A DNA stretch of 64,000 nt from a bacterium (GTDB taxonomy: Bacteria > Vulcanimicrobiota > Vulcanimicrobiia > Vulcanimicrobiales > Vulcanimicrobiaceae), in contig JAJYRI010000003.1 of assembly GCA_021794175.1 (NCBI GenBank), positions 1 to 64,000 on the forward strand, in the 5' to 3' direction. This document shows positions 38,837-48,971 of this stretch, one piece after another. Made by a program: the position numbers and the translations under genes. Within the stretch, counting starts at the first letter, position 1; each line of letters starts with the position of its first letter. The notes under the pieces are model-generated. The model was not told where the DNA came from. It did no database searches and saw nothing but the letters and a program-made list of their open reading frames with translations.

Positions 38837-39355
38837 TTATTCGGCACCCTCACCGTCGAGTAAGCCCAGCGGCGGATCGACGATGACGGTGCCGGCGCGA
38901 AGGTCGATCTCGCGCACGATCGCGCGCACCATCGGTACCATGCGGCCGGCGACGACGAGCATATCGCTGCTCGGCCAATGTTCGACGCGCTCGATGCTGC
39001 CGTAGCTGCGCCCGTCGACGCCGCGAAGCTCGAGGCCGACGAGATCCTCATCGAGATATTCGTCGGGGCCGAGTTCGATGCGTTCCCGCTCCACGAAAAG
39101 CTCGGCGCCGTTGAGCGCTTGCGCGCCCTCCATCGTGTCGATCCCCTCGATCCGCAGCAGTAAGCGCCCCTTGTGCTCGCGCACGCCCGCGACGACGACC
39201 TCGCGCGTCTCGCTCTCCTGCTTCAAAACAAAATGCGCCCCCACCACAAAGAGCGTACGACCCGCGTTAGACGGGTCGCACTTGATCTCTCCGTGCACGC
39301 CGAACGCTCCGGCGAGCCTTGCCAACGCAATGCGGTCGTTAGGCTTCCGGTTCAC
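38837..39355 (-). CDS. rimM: 16S rRNA processing protein RimM
   Basis: RIALARLAGAFGVHGEIKCDPSN, EYLDEDLVGLELRGVDGRSYGSIERVEHWPSSDMLVV; GTG start at 39355. Confidence 0.9.
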   Translation of the reverse strand: MNRKPNDRIALARLAGAFGVHGEIKCDPSNAGRTLFVVGAHFVLKQESETREVVVAGVREHKGRLLLRIEGIDTMEGAQALNGAELFVERERIELGPDEYLDEDLVGLELRGVDGRSYGSIERVEHWPSSDMLVVAGRMVPMVRAIVREIDLRAGTVIVDPPLGLLDGEGAE

Positions 39356-39908
39356 CCTCGGCCTCTTCGCGGTCGAGGATATCGACGGTGATGCGATCTT
39401 CGGCCGATGCGCGAGCGATCGTACGCAATGCGTGCGCGACGCGGCCGCTACGGCCGACCACTTTGCCGAGATCCTCGCGATCGACCACGACCTCGATCGT
39501 CGGTTGCCCGGTCTCGTCGAGAAAAAGATCGACTTCGACTGCATCGGGCTTACTAACGAGCTTGCGCGCGAGAAAATCGAGAATCGCCTGTGCGCGGCGC
39601 TGCCCCGCATAGGGATCGCCGTTGCGCGGCGTCCGTTCGCGCGGCGCCGCAGGGCGGGCCGGAGCGTCGCGGCGCGTACGGCCGCGTGGGGTCGATGAAG
39701 CAGCCGGACGATCGGGCTGTTGCTCTTCACGGTCGATATCGCCGACCGGACGTTGCCCAGAGACGCGCCGACCACTCAGAGTCGCGCGGCGCTCTTCCTC
39801 TCCGGTCTCTTCGCTGAAGAGACCGAACTCGTCGTCGAAAGCGCTCACCTTAGCTCTCGCTCGCCGCCTTCTTCGGCTTGCGTTTTGAAGTCGGCGCCGG
39901 GCCCGCAT
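39339..39908 (-). CDS. KhpA-like KH-domain RNA-binding protein with basic N-terminal extension
   Basis: [53 protein letters not shown]; between rimM and rpsP. Confidence 0.85.
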   Translation of the reverse strand: MRARRRLQNASRRRRRARAKVSAFDDEFGLFSEETGEEERRATLSGRRVSGQRPVGDIDREEQQPDRPAASSTPRGRTRRDAPARPAAPRERTPRNGDPYAGQRRAQAILDFLARKLVSKPDAVEVDLFLDETGQPTIEVVVDREDLGKVVGRSGRVAHALRTIARASAEDRITVDILDREEAEGEPEA

Positions 39909-40146
39909 CCATTAATCCGCGTGCCGAGAGCAAACGTCGAACGGTTTCGGAGGGCTGGGCGCCTTTGCCCATCCACTCTTTCACTTTCGCTTCGTCGATC
40001 TCGACGGTTTTCGGTTCGGTGCGCGGGTTGTAATGCCCGAGAATCTCGATGAATTTTCCATCGCGCGGCGAGCGCGAATCGGCAACGATAAAACGGTACG
40101 TGGGCTGTTTCTTTGCGCCCATGCGGCGCAACCTGATCTTAACCAT
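39850..40146 (-). CDS. rpsP: 30S ribosomal protein S16
   Basis: [51 protein letters not shown]. Confidence 0.96.
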   Translation of the reverse strand: MVKIRLRRMGAKKQPTYRFIVADSRSPRDGKFIEILGHYNPRTEPKTVEIDEAKVKEWMGKGAQPSETVRRLLSARGLMDAGPAPTSKRKPKKAASES

Positions 40147-40153
40147 ACTTCTC

Positions 40154-41476
40154 CTATCGGAATGAGCCACGAGCAATCTGCGGGCGGCGTTTGCCCCCGA
40201 ATTGCTTCATGAGCGATTTGGCTTGATCGAATTGTTTGATCAAGCGGTTCACATCGGCGACCTGCGTGCCTGAGCCAAGAGCGATGCGCTTACGCCGAGA
40301 TCCATTGAGGATCTGCGGGCTACGCCGCTCCTGCCGCGTCATCGAGCAGATAATCGCCTCTGTTTTTTTGATCTCCGTTTCGGGGAGTTCAAAATTTTTC
40401 GGAAGTGCGCGCGACATTCCGGGGATCATCTTGAGCAGATCGCCCATCGATCCCATTCTTCGCACCTGTCGCAGTTGTTCGAGGAAATCGTCGAGCGAAA
40501 ATTGCGCGTTGCGCATTTTTTGCTCGAGCGTCTTTGCCTGTTCCTCGGTATAGATGCCGCGCGTTTTTTCAATCAGCGTCAGAACGTCGCCCATTCCGAG
40601 AATGCGCGATGCCAGACGATCGGGATAAAAAGCTTCCAGCGCCGAGAGTTTCTCCCCGACGCCGATCAATTTTATCGGCGCACCGGTACGCTCGAAAATC
40701 GAGAGCGCCGCGCCGCCGCGCGTATCGCCATCCATCTTCGTGAGCACGATGCCCGTAATACCGAGCCGACGATGGAAGCCGTCGGCAACATTTGCCGCCT
40801 CCTGCCCCGTCATGGCGTCGGCGACGAACAGCACTTCGTGCGGCTTCGTTACCGCCTTGATGCGTTCGAGTTCGGTCATCAACGCATCGTCGATTTGCAG
40901 GCGTCCTGCGGTATCGATGATGACCGTCGAAATACCCAGACGCTTGGCCTCGGCGACCCCGAGCCGAGCGGTCTCGACCGGATCGGCCGTGCCGCGTTCG
41001 AAGACCGGCAGGTCGATCTGTTCGCCGAGCCGCTGTAACTGCGCGATTGCGGCAGGGCGGTAGATATCGGCCGCCACCAGGAGGCTGCGTCTCCCTTGTT
41101 CCTTGAGGCGCAGCGCGATCTTTCCGGCATGTGTCGTCTTGCCCGAGCCCTGAAGCCCGACGAGCAGAATCACCGAGGGCGGCGCATCGCTGAATTGGAG
41201 CCGTGCTTCCGCACCGCCGAGCAACGCGACGAGTTCCTCGTGGCAGATCGAAACGATCGTCTGCGCCGGGGTGAGCGACTCGAGGATATCCGCGCCGAGC
41301 GCCCGTTCTTTCACCCGAGCGACGAACGACTTCGCCGACGAAAGCGAGACGTCTGCCTCTAAGAGCGCCACGCGAATTTCGCGTAGCGCCTCGGTGACAT
41401 CGCTCTCGCTCAGCCGACCGCGACCCGTTAGGCGCGAAAAGAGCGCGCCTAACCGATCGCTGAGTTGTTCGAACAC
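40154..41476 (-). CDS. ffh: Signal recognition particle protein Ffh
   Basis: [62 protein letters not shown] domain [64 protein letters not shown]. Confidence 0.97.
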   Translation of the reverse strand: MFEQLSDRLGALFSRLTGRGRLSESDVTEALREIRVALLEADVSLSSAKSFVARVKERALGADILESLTPAQTIVSICHEELVALLGGAEARLQFSDAPPSVILLVGLQGSGKTTHAGKIALRLKEQGRRSLLVAADIYRPAAIAQLQRLGEQIDLPVFERGTADPVETARLGVAEAKRLGISTVIIDTAGRLQIDDALMTELERIKAVTKPHEVLFVADAMTGQEAANVADGFHRRLGITGIVLTKMDGDTRGGAALSIFERTGAPIKLIGVGEKLSALEAFYPDRLASRILGMGDVLTLIEKTRGIYTEEQAKTLEQKMRNAQFSLDDFLEQLRQVRRMGSMGDLLKMIPGMSRALPKNFELPETEIKKTEAIICSMTRQERRSPQILNGSRRKRIALGSGTQVADVNRLIKQFDQAKSLMKQFGGKRRPQIARGSFR

Positions 41477-41491
41477 GTCGGGGTTGCCGGC

Positions 41492-41737
41492 CTAGGCCTT
41501 CGCCGTTGCCTCGTCGATGCGCGCCACGGCATCGCCGACGGTCTTGATCTTTTCCGACTCTTCGTCGGGAATGCTGATGTTAAATTCGGTCTCGAACGCC
41601 ATCACCAATTCCACTTGGTCGAGTGAATCGGCACCGAGATCGTCGGTGATCGAGGCTTCCGGCGTCACTTCTGACTCCTGAACGCCGAGTTGTTCGACGA
41701 TGACTTTCTTAACGCGATCGAAGGTGCTGCTGGACAT
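41492..41737 (-). CDS. acpP: Acyl carrier protein
   Basis: [41 protein letters not shown]. Confidence 0.97.
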   Translation of the reverse strand: MSSSTFDRVKKVIVEQLGVQESEVTPEASITDDLGADSLDQVELVMAFETEFNISIPDEESEKIKTVGDAVARIDEATAKA

Positions 41738-41766
41738 GATTCTCCTTGTAGTACGGTGATACGGAT

Positions 41767-42513
41767 TTAGGTGACGATGCCGCCGTCAACGACGATACAT
41801 TGCCCGGTGACGTATCGCGACGCATCGGAGCAAAGAAACGACACCACCCCGGCAACATCCTCCGGGGTCCCCGCGCGCCCGAGCGCCGTTTTGGCGATCA
41901 GAGCCTCGCGGTACGCTGCCGGCATCGAGGCGGTCATCGCCGTCTCGATCAGTCCAGGAGCGACACTATTCACGCGGATATTCCGCGACCCTAGCTCCTT
42001 GGCGAGCGAGCTGCCCAGCGCGAGGAGCGCCGCTTTCGATGCGGCATAAGCACTCTGTCCGGCATTTCCGGTGATTCCGACGATGCTGCTCAGCAAAACG
42101 ATGCTTCCCGAGCGCTGCTTCATCATCGGACGCGTTACCGCCGCACAGAGGTAGAACGCCGATTTCACGTTGACGTCGAGGAGGTGATCGAGCTGTTCGG
42201 GTTTCATACGCATCAACAGAGCGTCGATCGATTGCCCGGCGTTGGCAACGGCGAAATCGATTCTCCCGAAAGCATCCTGCGCGCGCACGACGGCGGCATC
42301 GACCGAAGCTGCGTCGGCGACGTCGGCGACGAGAATCTCAATGCGCGCGTCGGGACGAACCGAACGACAGGCCGCCGCGCTCTCTTCCAACGCCGCGGTA
42401 TCGCGACCGACAAGCGCGCAGTCGGCGCCTCCGCGCACGAGATCGACGGCGATAGCACGGCCGATGCCGCGGCTCGCTCCGGTCACGATCGCGCTGCGAC
42501 CTGCGAAGATCAT
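41767..42513 (-). CDS. fabG: 3-oxoacyl-ACP reductase
   Basis: [68 protein letters not shown]. Confidence 0.95.
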   Translation of the reverse strand: MIFAGRSAIVTGASRGIGRAIAVDLVRGGADCALVGRDTAALEESAAACRSVRPDARIEILVADVADAASVDAAVVRAQDAFGRIDFAVANAGQSIDALLMRMKPEQLDHLLDVNVKSAFYLCAAVTRPMMKQRSGSIVLLSSIVGITGNAGQSAYAASKAALLALGSSLAKELGSRNIRVNSVAPGLIETAMTASMPAAYREALIAKTALGRAGTPEDVAGVVSFLCSDASRYVTGQCIVVDGGIVT

Positions 42514-43472
42514 GCGCCTACCTCCGCAAGGAGACGCGCTTCGAGTCGCTCGATCCCGGCGGCATCGTTGATCGCGATAACCTCCGGTGCGTTCGGCACG
42601 CGTTTCATCATCGGCGCCAGCACGGCGCTCGCCCCGAACTCGATGACGAGATCGAGCTCGCACTCGAGCAAACGGATCGCGGTTTCGTGCCAGCGTACTT
42701 CGTGGACGATCGAAACGACGAGGTTCTTGCGCATCTCATCGGTACTGCGATAGGGTTGCGCGTCGACGTTGGAGATGACTTCGATGCGCTCGGGCATCGT
42801 AAAGGATGCGGCATCGACGGCTCGCTGGAAACGCTCGACCGCCGGCTCCATTAACGCCGAATGCCACGCACCCGAGACGTTGAGCGGAACGACACGCTTG
42901 GCCCCGGCTGCAAGCGCTGCTTCACCGGCCGCGAGCACCGCTTGGAGGTCGCCGGAGATGACGATCTGTGCGGGAGCGTTGAAATTTGCGGGGGAGACGC
43001 GCAAACCCGTGCGCGCCTGCGTCGCATCGGTCACAGCTCGCAGGGCAGCGGCATCGAGGCCGAGGATCGCCGACATGCCGCCCGGCGCGGCGGCGGCCGC
43101 CTCGCTCATCGCTTTTCCACGTTCGTCGACGATGCGCAGCGCGTTTTCAAACGAGATCGCACCGGCGATAACGAGACTGCAAAACTCGGCGAAAGAATGC
43201 CCCGCCGTCGCGACGATCTGCCGGTCTAGCCCGCGAACTGCCGACGCGAGCGCAAGATTGGTGACGAAGATCGCGGGCTGGCTATACTGCGTCTCGCGCA
43301 GCCGCTCTTCGGGTCCCTCGCGTTGCAACGTCAAAAGATCGTAACCGAGAATTTTCTCCGCCCGCGCGAACAAATCGCCGGCAACAGCAGAACGCTGCGC
43401 GACATCGACGCCCATGCCCAGCGTCTGCGAGCCCTGCCCCGGGAAAACGACGCCGATTCGCAACGAACTCAC
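42510..43472 (-). CDS. fabD: Malonyl-CoA:ACP transacylase
   Basis: IGVVFPGQGSQTLGMGVDV, TAGHSFAEFCSLVIAGAISFENAL. Confidence 0.92.
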   Translation of the reverse strand: MSSLRIGVVFPGQGSQTLGMGVDVAQRSAVAGDLFARAEKILGYDLLTLQREGPEERLRETQYSQPAIFVTNLALASAVRGLDRQIVATAGHSFAEFCSLVIAGAISFENALRIVDERGKAMSEAAAAAPGGMSAILGLDAAALRAVTDATQARTGLRVSPANFNAPAQIVISGDLQAVLAAGEAALAAGAKRVVPLNVSGAWHSALMEPAVERFQRAVDAASFTMPERIEVISNVDAQPYRSTDEMRKNLVVSIVHEVRWHETAIRLLECELDLVIEFGASAVLAPMMKRVPNAPEVIAINDAAGIERLEARLLAEVGA

Positions 43473-44458
43473 GCCGACCACCGCCACGTTACCGCTCCCC
43501 ACGAAAGCCCGCCGCCGAAAGCGACGAACACGATCACGTCGTCGTCGTGAACGCGCCCCGCTGCAACGGCCTCCGAGAGCGCAATCGGAATCGATGCCGC
43601 CGAGGTATTTCCGTATTCATGAATGTTGATGACGACGCGGTCGGGGCCCATGTTCAAGTATTTCGCAGCCGCGTCGACGATGCGCTTATTCGCCTGATGT
43701 GGAATGAGGAGGTTCAAATCGTCGCGGGTGAGGTTTGCTTTTTTTAGAGCCACGTCGGTCGCCGCGATCATTTTCGTAACGGCGAACTTAAAGACTTCGC
43801 GACCCTGCATCGAGAGGAAGTTTTTGCGTTCGGCGAGTTTCTCGGCGTCGATCGGGTTGCGCGAGCCGCCGGCCTCGACGAAGAGCAATTCCGGGCGGCT
43901 TCCATCCGAGCCGAGTTCCGAGGAGAGAAAGGAATCTTTCTCCGAAGCTTCGAGCACGACCGCGCCGGCGCCATCGCCGAAAAGAATCGCCGAACCGCGA
44001 TCTTCGTAGTTCGTAATCGAGGTGAGCGTCTCGGCGCCGATGAGGAGGATACGCTTATAGACGCCGCCGCGAATCAACGCCGAAGCCGTCGTCAAGCCGT
44101 AAATAAAACCGCTGCAAGCGATATTGATATCGAAGCCCGGTTTGTCGACCCCGCCGAGCCGCGAGGCAACGATGCAACCGGTTGCGGGAAAACTATAATC
44201 GGGCGTCACGGTCGCGACGATGAAGCAATCGATATCGCTTGCATCGAGGCCGGCGTGCGCGAGCGCTTTGCGCCCGGCGGCTACGGCAAGATCGCTCGTC
44301 GCTTCGCCCGGGGCGACCCAATGGCGCCGCTTCATACCGGTGCGCGAGACAATCCACTCGTCGGAGGTATCGAGCCAGCCCGCGAAATCTTCGTTCGTAA
44401 CCACGCGTTCGGGCGCATAATGCCCGACGCCGGCGATTCGAACTCCGGTCAGCGACAC
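43469..44458 (-). CDS. fabH: 3-oxoacyl-ACP synthase III
   Basis: RVVTNEDFAGWLDTSDEWIVSRTGMKRRHW, INIACSGFIYGLTTASALI, LLIPHQANKRIVDAAAKYL. Confidence 0.95.
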   Translation of the reverse strand: MSLTGVRIAGVGHYAPERVVTNEDFAGWLDTSDEWIVSRTGMKRRHWVAPGEATSDLAVAAGRKALAHAGLDASDIDCFIVATVTPDYSFPATGCIVASRLGGVDKPGFDINIACSGFIYGLTTASALIRGGVYKRILLIGAETLTSITNYEDRGSAILFGDGAGAVVLEASEKDSFLSSELGSDGSRPELLFVEAGGSRNPIDAEKLAERKNFLSMQGREVFKFAVTKMIAATDVALKKANLTRDDLNLLIPHQANKRIVDAAAKYLNMGPDRVVINIHEYGNTSAASIPIALSEAVAAGRVHDDDVIVFVAFGGGLSWGAVTWRWSA

Positions 44459-44665
44459 TTAGTCGTGCGTGTGGCCGGCGTGTTCGTCGCGGACTTCAAC
44501 GACCGTGCGCCCATCGTACGTTCCGCAATGTTCGCAGATGAAGTGCGGACGCTTCGGCTGGCGGCACTGCGAGCAGGCCGTCGTCGTCACCGGGTTGAGC
44601 TTCCAATTCGCGGCCCGACGGCTACGCGTCTTGCTGCGAGGGGTTTTCCATTTTAAGTTCGCCAC
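44459..44665 (-). CDS. rpmF: 50S ribosomal protein L32
   Basis: [58 protein letters not shown]. Confidence 0.93.
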   Translation of the reverse strand: MANLKWKTPRSKTRSRRAANWKLNPVTTTACSQCRQPKRPHFICEHCGTYDGRTVVEVRDEHAGHTHD

Positions 44666-45131
44666 GTTTTTCTCCAGTTTCGCACGAGCATGCGCCCGAG
44701 TTCTTATTCATCCCGCAGACTCCGCAGAGTCCCCGACAGTCTTCGGAGCAACGCATCCGCATCGGAAGCGCGCCGAGCAGCACCTGCTGCGCTAGATCCG
44801 CGATATCCAATCTCCCGCCGAGAAGGACGTTTCCTTCGCCGAAGGGATCGTCCTCGCGACCGACGTGCGGGTTGATGCGCTCGTCGATTGCGACGCACAT
44901 CGGCCGCTCGACCTCGTCGAGGCATCCCACGCACGCAGCGCTCACCGTGCCCGCCGCCTCACCGGTGACGTGGAGCAGGCCGTCGGTGGCCTGAACCTCG
45001 AGGTGAACGCGAACGGGCCCAACGAACGAGATATCTTCGAAGGGTTCTAAGGCGACCTCGTCATCGATGAGGATCCGCTGGCGGCTTCCCGCGAGGAGGC
45101 CGGAGAGATCGACGGTGTGCGAGCGAGCCAA
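44622..45131 (-). CDS. YceD/DUF177 family protein
   Basis: [65 protein letters not shown] start 45131 downstream of promoter. Confidence 0.85.
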   Translation of the reverse strand: MARSHTVDLSGLLAGSRQRILIDDEVALEPFEDISFVGPVRVHLEVQATDGLLHVTGEAAGTVSAACVGCLDEVERPMCVAIDERINPHVGREDDPFGEGNVLLGGRLDIADLAQQVLLGALPMRMRCSEDCRGLCGVCGMNKNSGACSCETGEKRGELKMENPSQQDA

Positions 45132-45152
45132 AGAAACCTGCGCCTTGCGTTG

Positions 45153-45184
45153 GGAAGGCCCCGCCGAGGCGGGGCCCTTTTGGT
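45153..45184. promoter_or_regulatory. Perfect GC hairpin at 5' end of DUF177-rpmF-fab transcript
   Basis: GGCCCCGCC-GA-GGCGGGGCC inverted repeat just downstream of predicted TSS. Confidence 0.5.
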
Positions 45185-45195
45185 ACAACCAAGAC

Positions 45196-45224
45196 ATTGT
45201 AGAGGCGGGCCGCGCTCTTGTCAA
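45196..45224 (-). promoter_or_regulatory. Consensus sigma-70 promoter for DUF177-rpmF-fab cluster
   Basis: Minus strand TTGACA - 17 nt - TACAAT. Confidence 0.8.
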
Positions 45225-45254
45225 ACCGCGCATTCGTCGCAGAGGGTGGATGCT

Positions 45255-45866
45255 ATGACCGCCTTCTCAGCTTCCGCCGCCGCGCTCGCCGCCCATGGCG
45301 TCGCCTATGCCCTCCCGATCGCTCGCGCCGCCGAGCGCAATGGGCTCGACCCCTCCCTGCTCGCGGCGGTCGCCGCCCAAGAGACCGGGGGGCCGGGGGT
45401 CAATGCCGGGCGCAACATCCTCGGCGATGGGGGGCACGGGCATGGCCTTTTTCAGATCGACGACCGCTACCACGCCTTCGCCCGAAGCCCCGCCGCGATG
45501 GACCCGGCCCGCAATGCCGAGCACGCGGCCGAGATGCTGCACGGCCTGCTCCAACGCTACGGTGGGAACGAGCGCGCCGCTCTCTCCGCCTATAACGCGG
45601 GTTCGCCGACCGCCCGCGGGACGACGACGCGCTGGAGCGACGGCGCGACCCTCGACTATGCCGACTCCGTGCTGCGGCATCAGGCGCAGATCGAAGAGGC
45701 TCGTGCCGAACTGCCCGAGGCCGCCGCCCGCATCGACAGCTATGCGACCTCGACGGGAGCACCGCCAGGCATCCCGCTCGCACCGCCGCCTGCGGCGCAG
45801 CACGGCGAGCAGCCCTGGCTCGACGAGCTCGCAGCCGAAACCAACGCCAGCACCCCCACTTCCTAA
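45255..45866 (+). CDS. Lytic transglycosylase / lysozyme-fold protein
   Basis: AAERNGLDPSLLAAVAAQETGGPGVNAGRNILGDGGHGHGLFQIDDRYHAFA..RNAEHAAEMLHGLLQRYGGNERAALSAYNAG. Confidence 0.8.
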   Translation: MTAFSASAAALAAHGVAYALPIARAAERNGLDPSLLAAVAAQETGGPGVNAGRNILGDGGHGHGLFQIDDRYHAFARSPAAMDPARNAEHAAEMLHGLLQRYGGNERAALSAYNAGSPTARGTTTRWSDGATLDYADSVLRHQAQIEEARAELPEAAARIDSYATSTGAPPGIPLAPPPAAQHGEQPWLDELAAETNASTPTS

Positions 45867-45877
45867 GGAGAACTAAC

Positions 45878-46195
45878 GTGGCCTTTCTTCCCGCTCTTGC
45901 CGAAGCCGCCGCGCCGGCACTCCTCTCGATGGGGGCATCCGCGCTCGCCGGCGGCGCCCAAAACGGGGCGATGAACGCAATGAACTCGTGGGACGAGAAC
46001 TTCCAGCTCGGCCTCTATGCCTCGCAGATGCAGCACCAAGAGCAGCTCTCGATGCAGTCGGCGCTCTTCGACGAAGCGACCGCGGAGCGCTCGGAGAACA
46101 TGCGCGAGATCAATACGCTGCGCAACGTCGAGATGCAGCAGATCAAAGCCGATAACGATATCACCAAGAAGTTCATCCAGTCGATCTCGGCATGA
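45878..46195 (+). CDS. Small helical protein with Ala/Gly-rich N-terminus (paralog of next ORF)
   Basis: MAFLPALAEAAAPALLSMGASALAGGAQNGAMNAMNSWDENFQLGLYASQMQHQEQLSMQSALFDEATAERSENMRE.. Confidence 0.6.
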   Translation: MAFLPALAEAAAPALLSMGASALAGGAQNGAMNAMNSWDENFQLGLYASQMQHQEQLSMQSALFDEATAERSENMREINTLRNVEMQQIKADNDITKKFIQSISA

Positions 46196-46452
46196 AAGCG
46201 GCGCCGGCCCAAGCGCGGGGAGTCGGTACGCCGGCTCCCGCGACCGCCCCGACGTTGGAGACCGACGCGATCGCCGCCGAGCACCAAGCGGCGGTCGACC
46301 AGGCCTCGCTGCTGGCGATGCACGAGCAGTTCGACCAAGTTACGGCCGTGCGCTCCGAGCAGATGCGCGAAAGCGACGCCCTTCAAAGCCTGCTGATGGC
46401 CGAGCTCAAGAGCGCCGACGACACGCTCAAAAAGTGGATCGCGATGATCTAG
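46192..46452 (+). CDS. Small helical protein, paralog of preceding ORF
   Basis: FDQVTAVRSEQMRESDALQSLLMAELKSADDTLKKWIAMI aligns with FDEATAERSENMREINTLRNVEMQQIKADNDITKKFIQSI; 4-bp overlap. Confidence 0.6.
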   Translation: MKAAPAQARGVGTPAPATAPTLETDAIAAEHQAAVDQASLLAMHEQFDQVTAVRSEQMRESDALQSLLMAELKSADDTLKKWIAMI

Positions 46453-46513
46453 ATGATCTGCCGGAAAGTCGGGAGGGAGGGAGTTGCTCGATGTGCTATA
46501 CTCCCAAACCGTC

Positions 46514-46590
46514 GGGCCATTAGCTCAGTTGGTTAGAGCGCATGCTTGATAAGCATGAGGTCCCTGGTTCGAGACCAGGATGGCCCACCA
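46514..46590 (+). tRNA. tRNA-Ile (GAT)
   Basis: GGGCCATTAGCTCAGTTGGTTAGAGCGCATGCTTGATAAGCATGAGGTCCCTGGTTCGAGACCAGGATGGCCCACCA. Confidence 0.97.
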
Positions 46591-46744
46591 GCGACATTTT
46601 TGCGAGCGACCTTCTAGTCGCTCGCTTTTCTGTAATGTTTTCGTCACGTGCGTTATACGAAAAAGTTCATCGTGTTTATAATGACGGAGGGCCGGGTATG
46701 CTCGCGATTGCGGGGCGACCGCTCGCACCGTCAAGGAGGAACAC

Positions 46745-47677
46745 ATGAAATTTGGAGCACTTACACTCGCGCTGACATTCGCTCTCGCCGCCTGCGGCGG
46801 CGGTGGAAGCAGCGGAGGCGGCGGCACGGTGCCGACATCGGGCACATCGCAGCTCTCCGTCGCGATGATGGATGCGCCGATCCAACTCGGCGGCATCACG
46901 GTGACCGCAGTCAACCTCGGCATCGATAAAGTCGAAGCAGTCGGCAACGGAAGCGCCGTTACGGTCCTGCAGTCGTATTCGTCGCCGAATGTCGTCAATA
47001 TTCTCAACTATACGTCGACGTCGAATGCTTTGAATTTCTCCGGGACGATTCCAGCCGGGAATTATCAGCAGATCCGTCTCGTTCTCGACACCGCAACCAC
47101 GACGATTTCGTACACGCAAAACGGCACCACCTATACCGATGTGCCCTTAACGGTTCCGAGCGCAACGCAAGGCGGCTTCGGTAATGCAACCTCGACGGAC
47201 TCGGGCGATGGAGCCGGCACTGCGGGCGTTAAAGTCAACGTTTCACTCAACGCCCAAGCCGGAAGCACGTACGGCTTCGTTCTCGATTTCAACGCCGGGC
47301 AATCGATCGTTGAGACCGGCGGCGGAAACTTTATGATGAAACCGGTGATCGTCGCAACGGCGGTCGCGCAATCGGGATCGCTCTCGGGTACCGTGCTCAA
47401 CCAGGCCGGCTCCCCGGTCGTCGGCGCCGAGGTTGAGGCGACGCAGAACGGCACGGTCGTCAACGCCGGCATCACGGATGCGAACGGTAATTTCAGCATC
47501 GACGCCTTACCCGCCGGCACCTACACGCTCGTCGTCGAGAACAGCTATACCACGCAAGCCGGAGCACAGGTGACGGCGACGGGGTACGACGCATCGGTTG
47601 GGGTTTCATTAACGGTCTCCACCAGCGCGACGGTTACCGCAGGGCAGAGCACCGCGGTTACCACTATCGTCGACTAA
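46745..47677 (+). CDS. DUF4382 domain lipoprotein with C-terminal carboxypeptidase-regulatory-like domain
   Basis: Lipobox-like ALAACGGGG; SVAMMDAPIQLGGITVTAVNLGIDKVEA; GSLSGTVLNQAGSPVVGAEVEATQNG. Confidence 0.8.
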   Translation: MKFGALTLALTFALAACGGGGSSGGGGTVPTSGTSQLSVAMMDAPIQLGGITVTAVNLGIDKVEAVGNGSAVTVLQSYSSPNVVNILNYTSTSNALNFSGTIPAGNYQQIRLVLDTATTTISYTQNGTTYTDVPLTVPSATQGGFGNATSTDSGDGAGTAGVKVNVSLNAQAGSTYGFVLDFNAGQSIVETGGGNFMMKPVIVATAVAQSGSLSGTVLNQAGSPVVGAEVEATQNGTVVNAGITDANGNFSIDALPAGTYTLVVENSYTTQAGAQVTATGYDASVGVSLTVSTSATVTAGQSTAVTTIVD

Positions 47678-47757
47678 CGAGCACCGCCGCGCGGGGGTGT
47701 GCGGGCATCGGTCGTTTCCGGCAGGCACTGCGACGGAAACGTACAAGCCGAGAACCG

Positions 47758-48690
47758 ATGTCCGCACGCCCGCTTTTCCACCGCGCCCTCGCGCCGATCT
47801 TTTTTGCCCTCGTTCCGCGGATGCGGCCATTGATGCGCCGACCTGGGATGCGCGCGTTAAAGCGCTGGTGGTATCGCTGCTTCGCTGATCCCTACACCAA
47901 TTTCGTCGAACCCCCGGTTCGCGTTGTCGCGATGTTCGGCGATGTCTTCGAGGGTCGCCTCAGCGGCGTCGTACAACGCAGCCTTTTTCATTTTGGCCTC
48001 TTCGAACCGAATCTCACGTCATTCATCTCGGAACGGCTGCGCGCCGGCGACACCTTTATCGATGTCGGCGCGAACGTTGGCTATTTTACACTACTCGCAT
48101 CGAGACTGGTGGGCCCGGAGGGGCAAGTCGTTTCCATCGAAGCCTCGCCAACGACCTATGCGGCGCTTCGGAAAAACATTGAAGCCAACGACGCAACAAA
48201 CGTGCGCAGCGTCAACGTCGCCGCCTTCGACTGCGAGGCTTCCGTCCCAATTTATTATCTCCCCGAGGAAGAGTTCACCAGCGGTGCAAGCCTCCTTCGC
48301 TCGATCGGCCCCCAAGAGGCGATCGTGTCGGCGAAACCTCTTGCAAGCATTCTCTCGGCAAGCGAGATATCGAAGGCCCGACTCATCAAAATCGACGTCG
48401 AAGGAGCCGAAGAGCGCGTCGTTGCCGGACTTCTGCAAGCCGAGCAGCATCTTCGGCCCGACGTCGAGATCGTCGTCGAGGTGCTTCCCGAACTTTTCGA
48501 TGCCGTCCGCACACGTTTTGCCGAATACGGTTTCAGCGCATCGATTCTCGATAATCCGCTCGACCCGCTCGCCGATGTCAACACCTGCGCTCGACCTCGA
48601 CCGATACCACCGGGCGTACGCCCGGCAGAGGTTGCGATGTCGCACGGGGTGATCTACCTGCTCTTCTCGCGAGACCCGGCGCTCAGATAG
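47758..48690 (+). CDS. FkbM family methyltransferase
   Basis: RLRAGDTFIDVGANVGYFTLLASRLVGPEGQVVSIEASPTTYAALRKNIEAND; LIKIDVEGAEERVVAGLL. Confidence 0.9.
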   Translation: MSARPLFHRALAPIFFALVPRMRPLMRRPGMRALKRWWYRCFADPYTNFVEPPVRVVAMFGDVFEGRLSGVVQRSLFHFGLFEPNLTSFISERLRAGDTFIDVGANVGYFTLLASRLVGPEGQVVSIEASPTTYAALRKNIEANDATNVRSVNVAAFDCEASVPIYYLPEEEFTSGASLLRSIGPQEAIVSAKPLASILSASEISKARLIKIDVEGAEERVVAGLLQAEQHLRPDVEIVVEVLPELFDAVRTRFAEYGFSASILDNPLDPLADVNTCARPRPIPPGVRPAEVAMSHGVIYLLFSRDPALR

Positions 48691-48702
48691 CGCTCCAAGT
48701 TC

Positions 48703-48778
48703 TGGTGGAGACGACAGGAATCGAACCTGCGACATCCTGCTTGCAAAGCAGGCGCTCTACCAACTGAGCTACGTCCCC
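48703..48778 (-). tRNA. tRNA-Ala (TGC)
   Basis: Reverse complement GGGGACGTAGCTCAGTTGGTAGAGCGCCTGCTTTGCAAGCAGGATGTCGCAGGTTCGATTCCTGTCGTCTCCACCA. Confidence 0.97.
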
Positions 48779-48895
48779 GAGGCGGCGCTCGTGGATTAGC
48801 CTCGGAGCGTGGAAGTTCCTCTCGGTTCCAGAGATGAAAAGTCCCAGCGCCGAAGGACTCTGGGCACCCGGCGTGAAGAGAAGGCGCCGCACCTT

Positions 48896-48971
48896 GGGGG
48901 CATAGCTCAGTTGGTAGAGCATCACGCTGGCAGCGTGAGGGTCAGGAGTTCGAGTCTCCTTGCCTCCACCA
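48896..48971 (+). tRNA. tRNA-Ala (GGC)
   Basis: GGGGGCATAGCTCAGTTGGTAGAGCATCACGCTGGCAGCGTGAGGGTCAGGAGTTCGAGTCTCCTTGCCTCCACCA. Confidence 0.97.

Noticed and set aside
48703-48971. Pair of tRNA-Ala genes as a mobile-element target
   Set aside because: Both tRNAs are intact and divergent, and no integrase or attachment repeat is seen next to them
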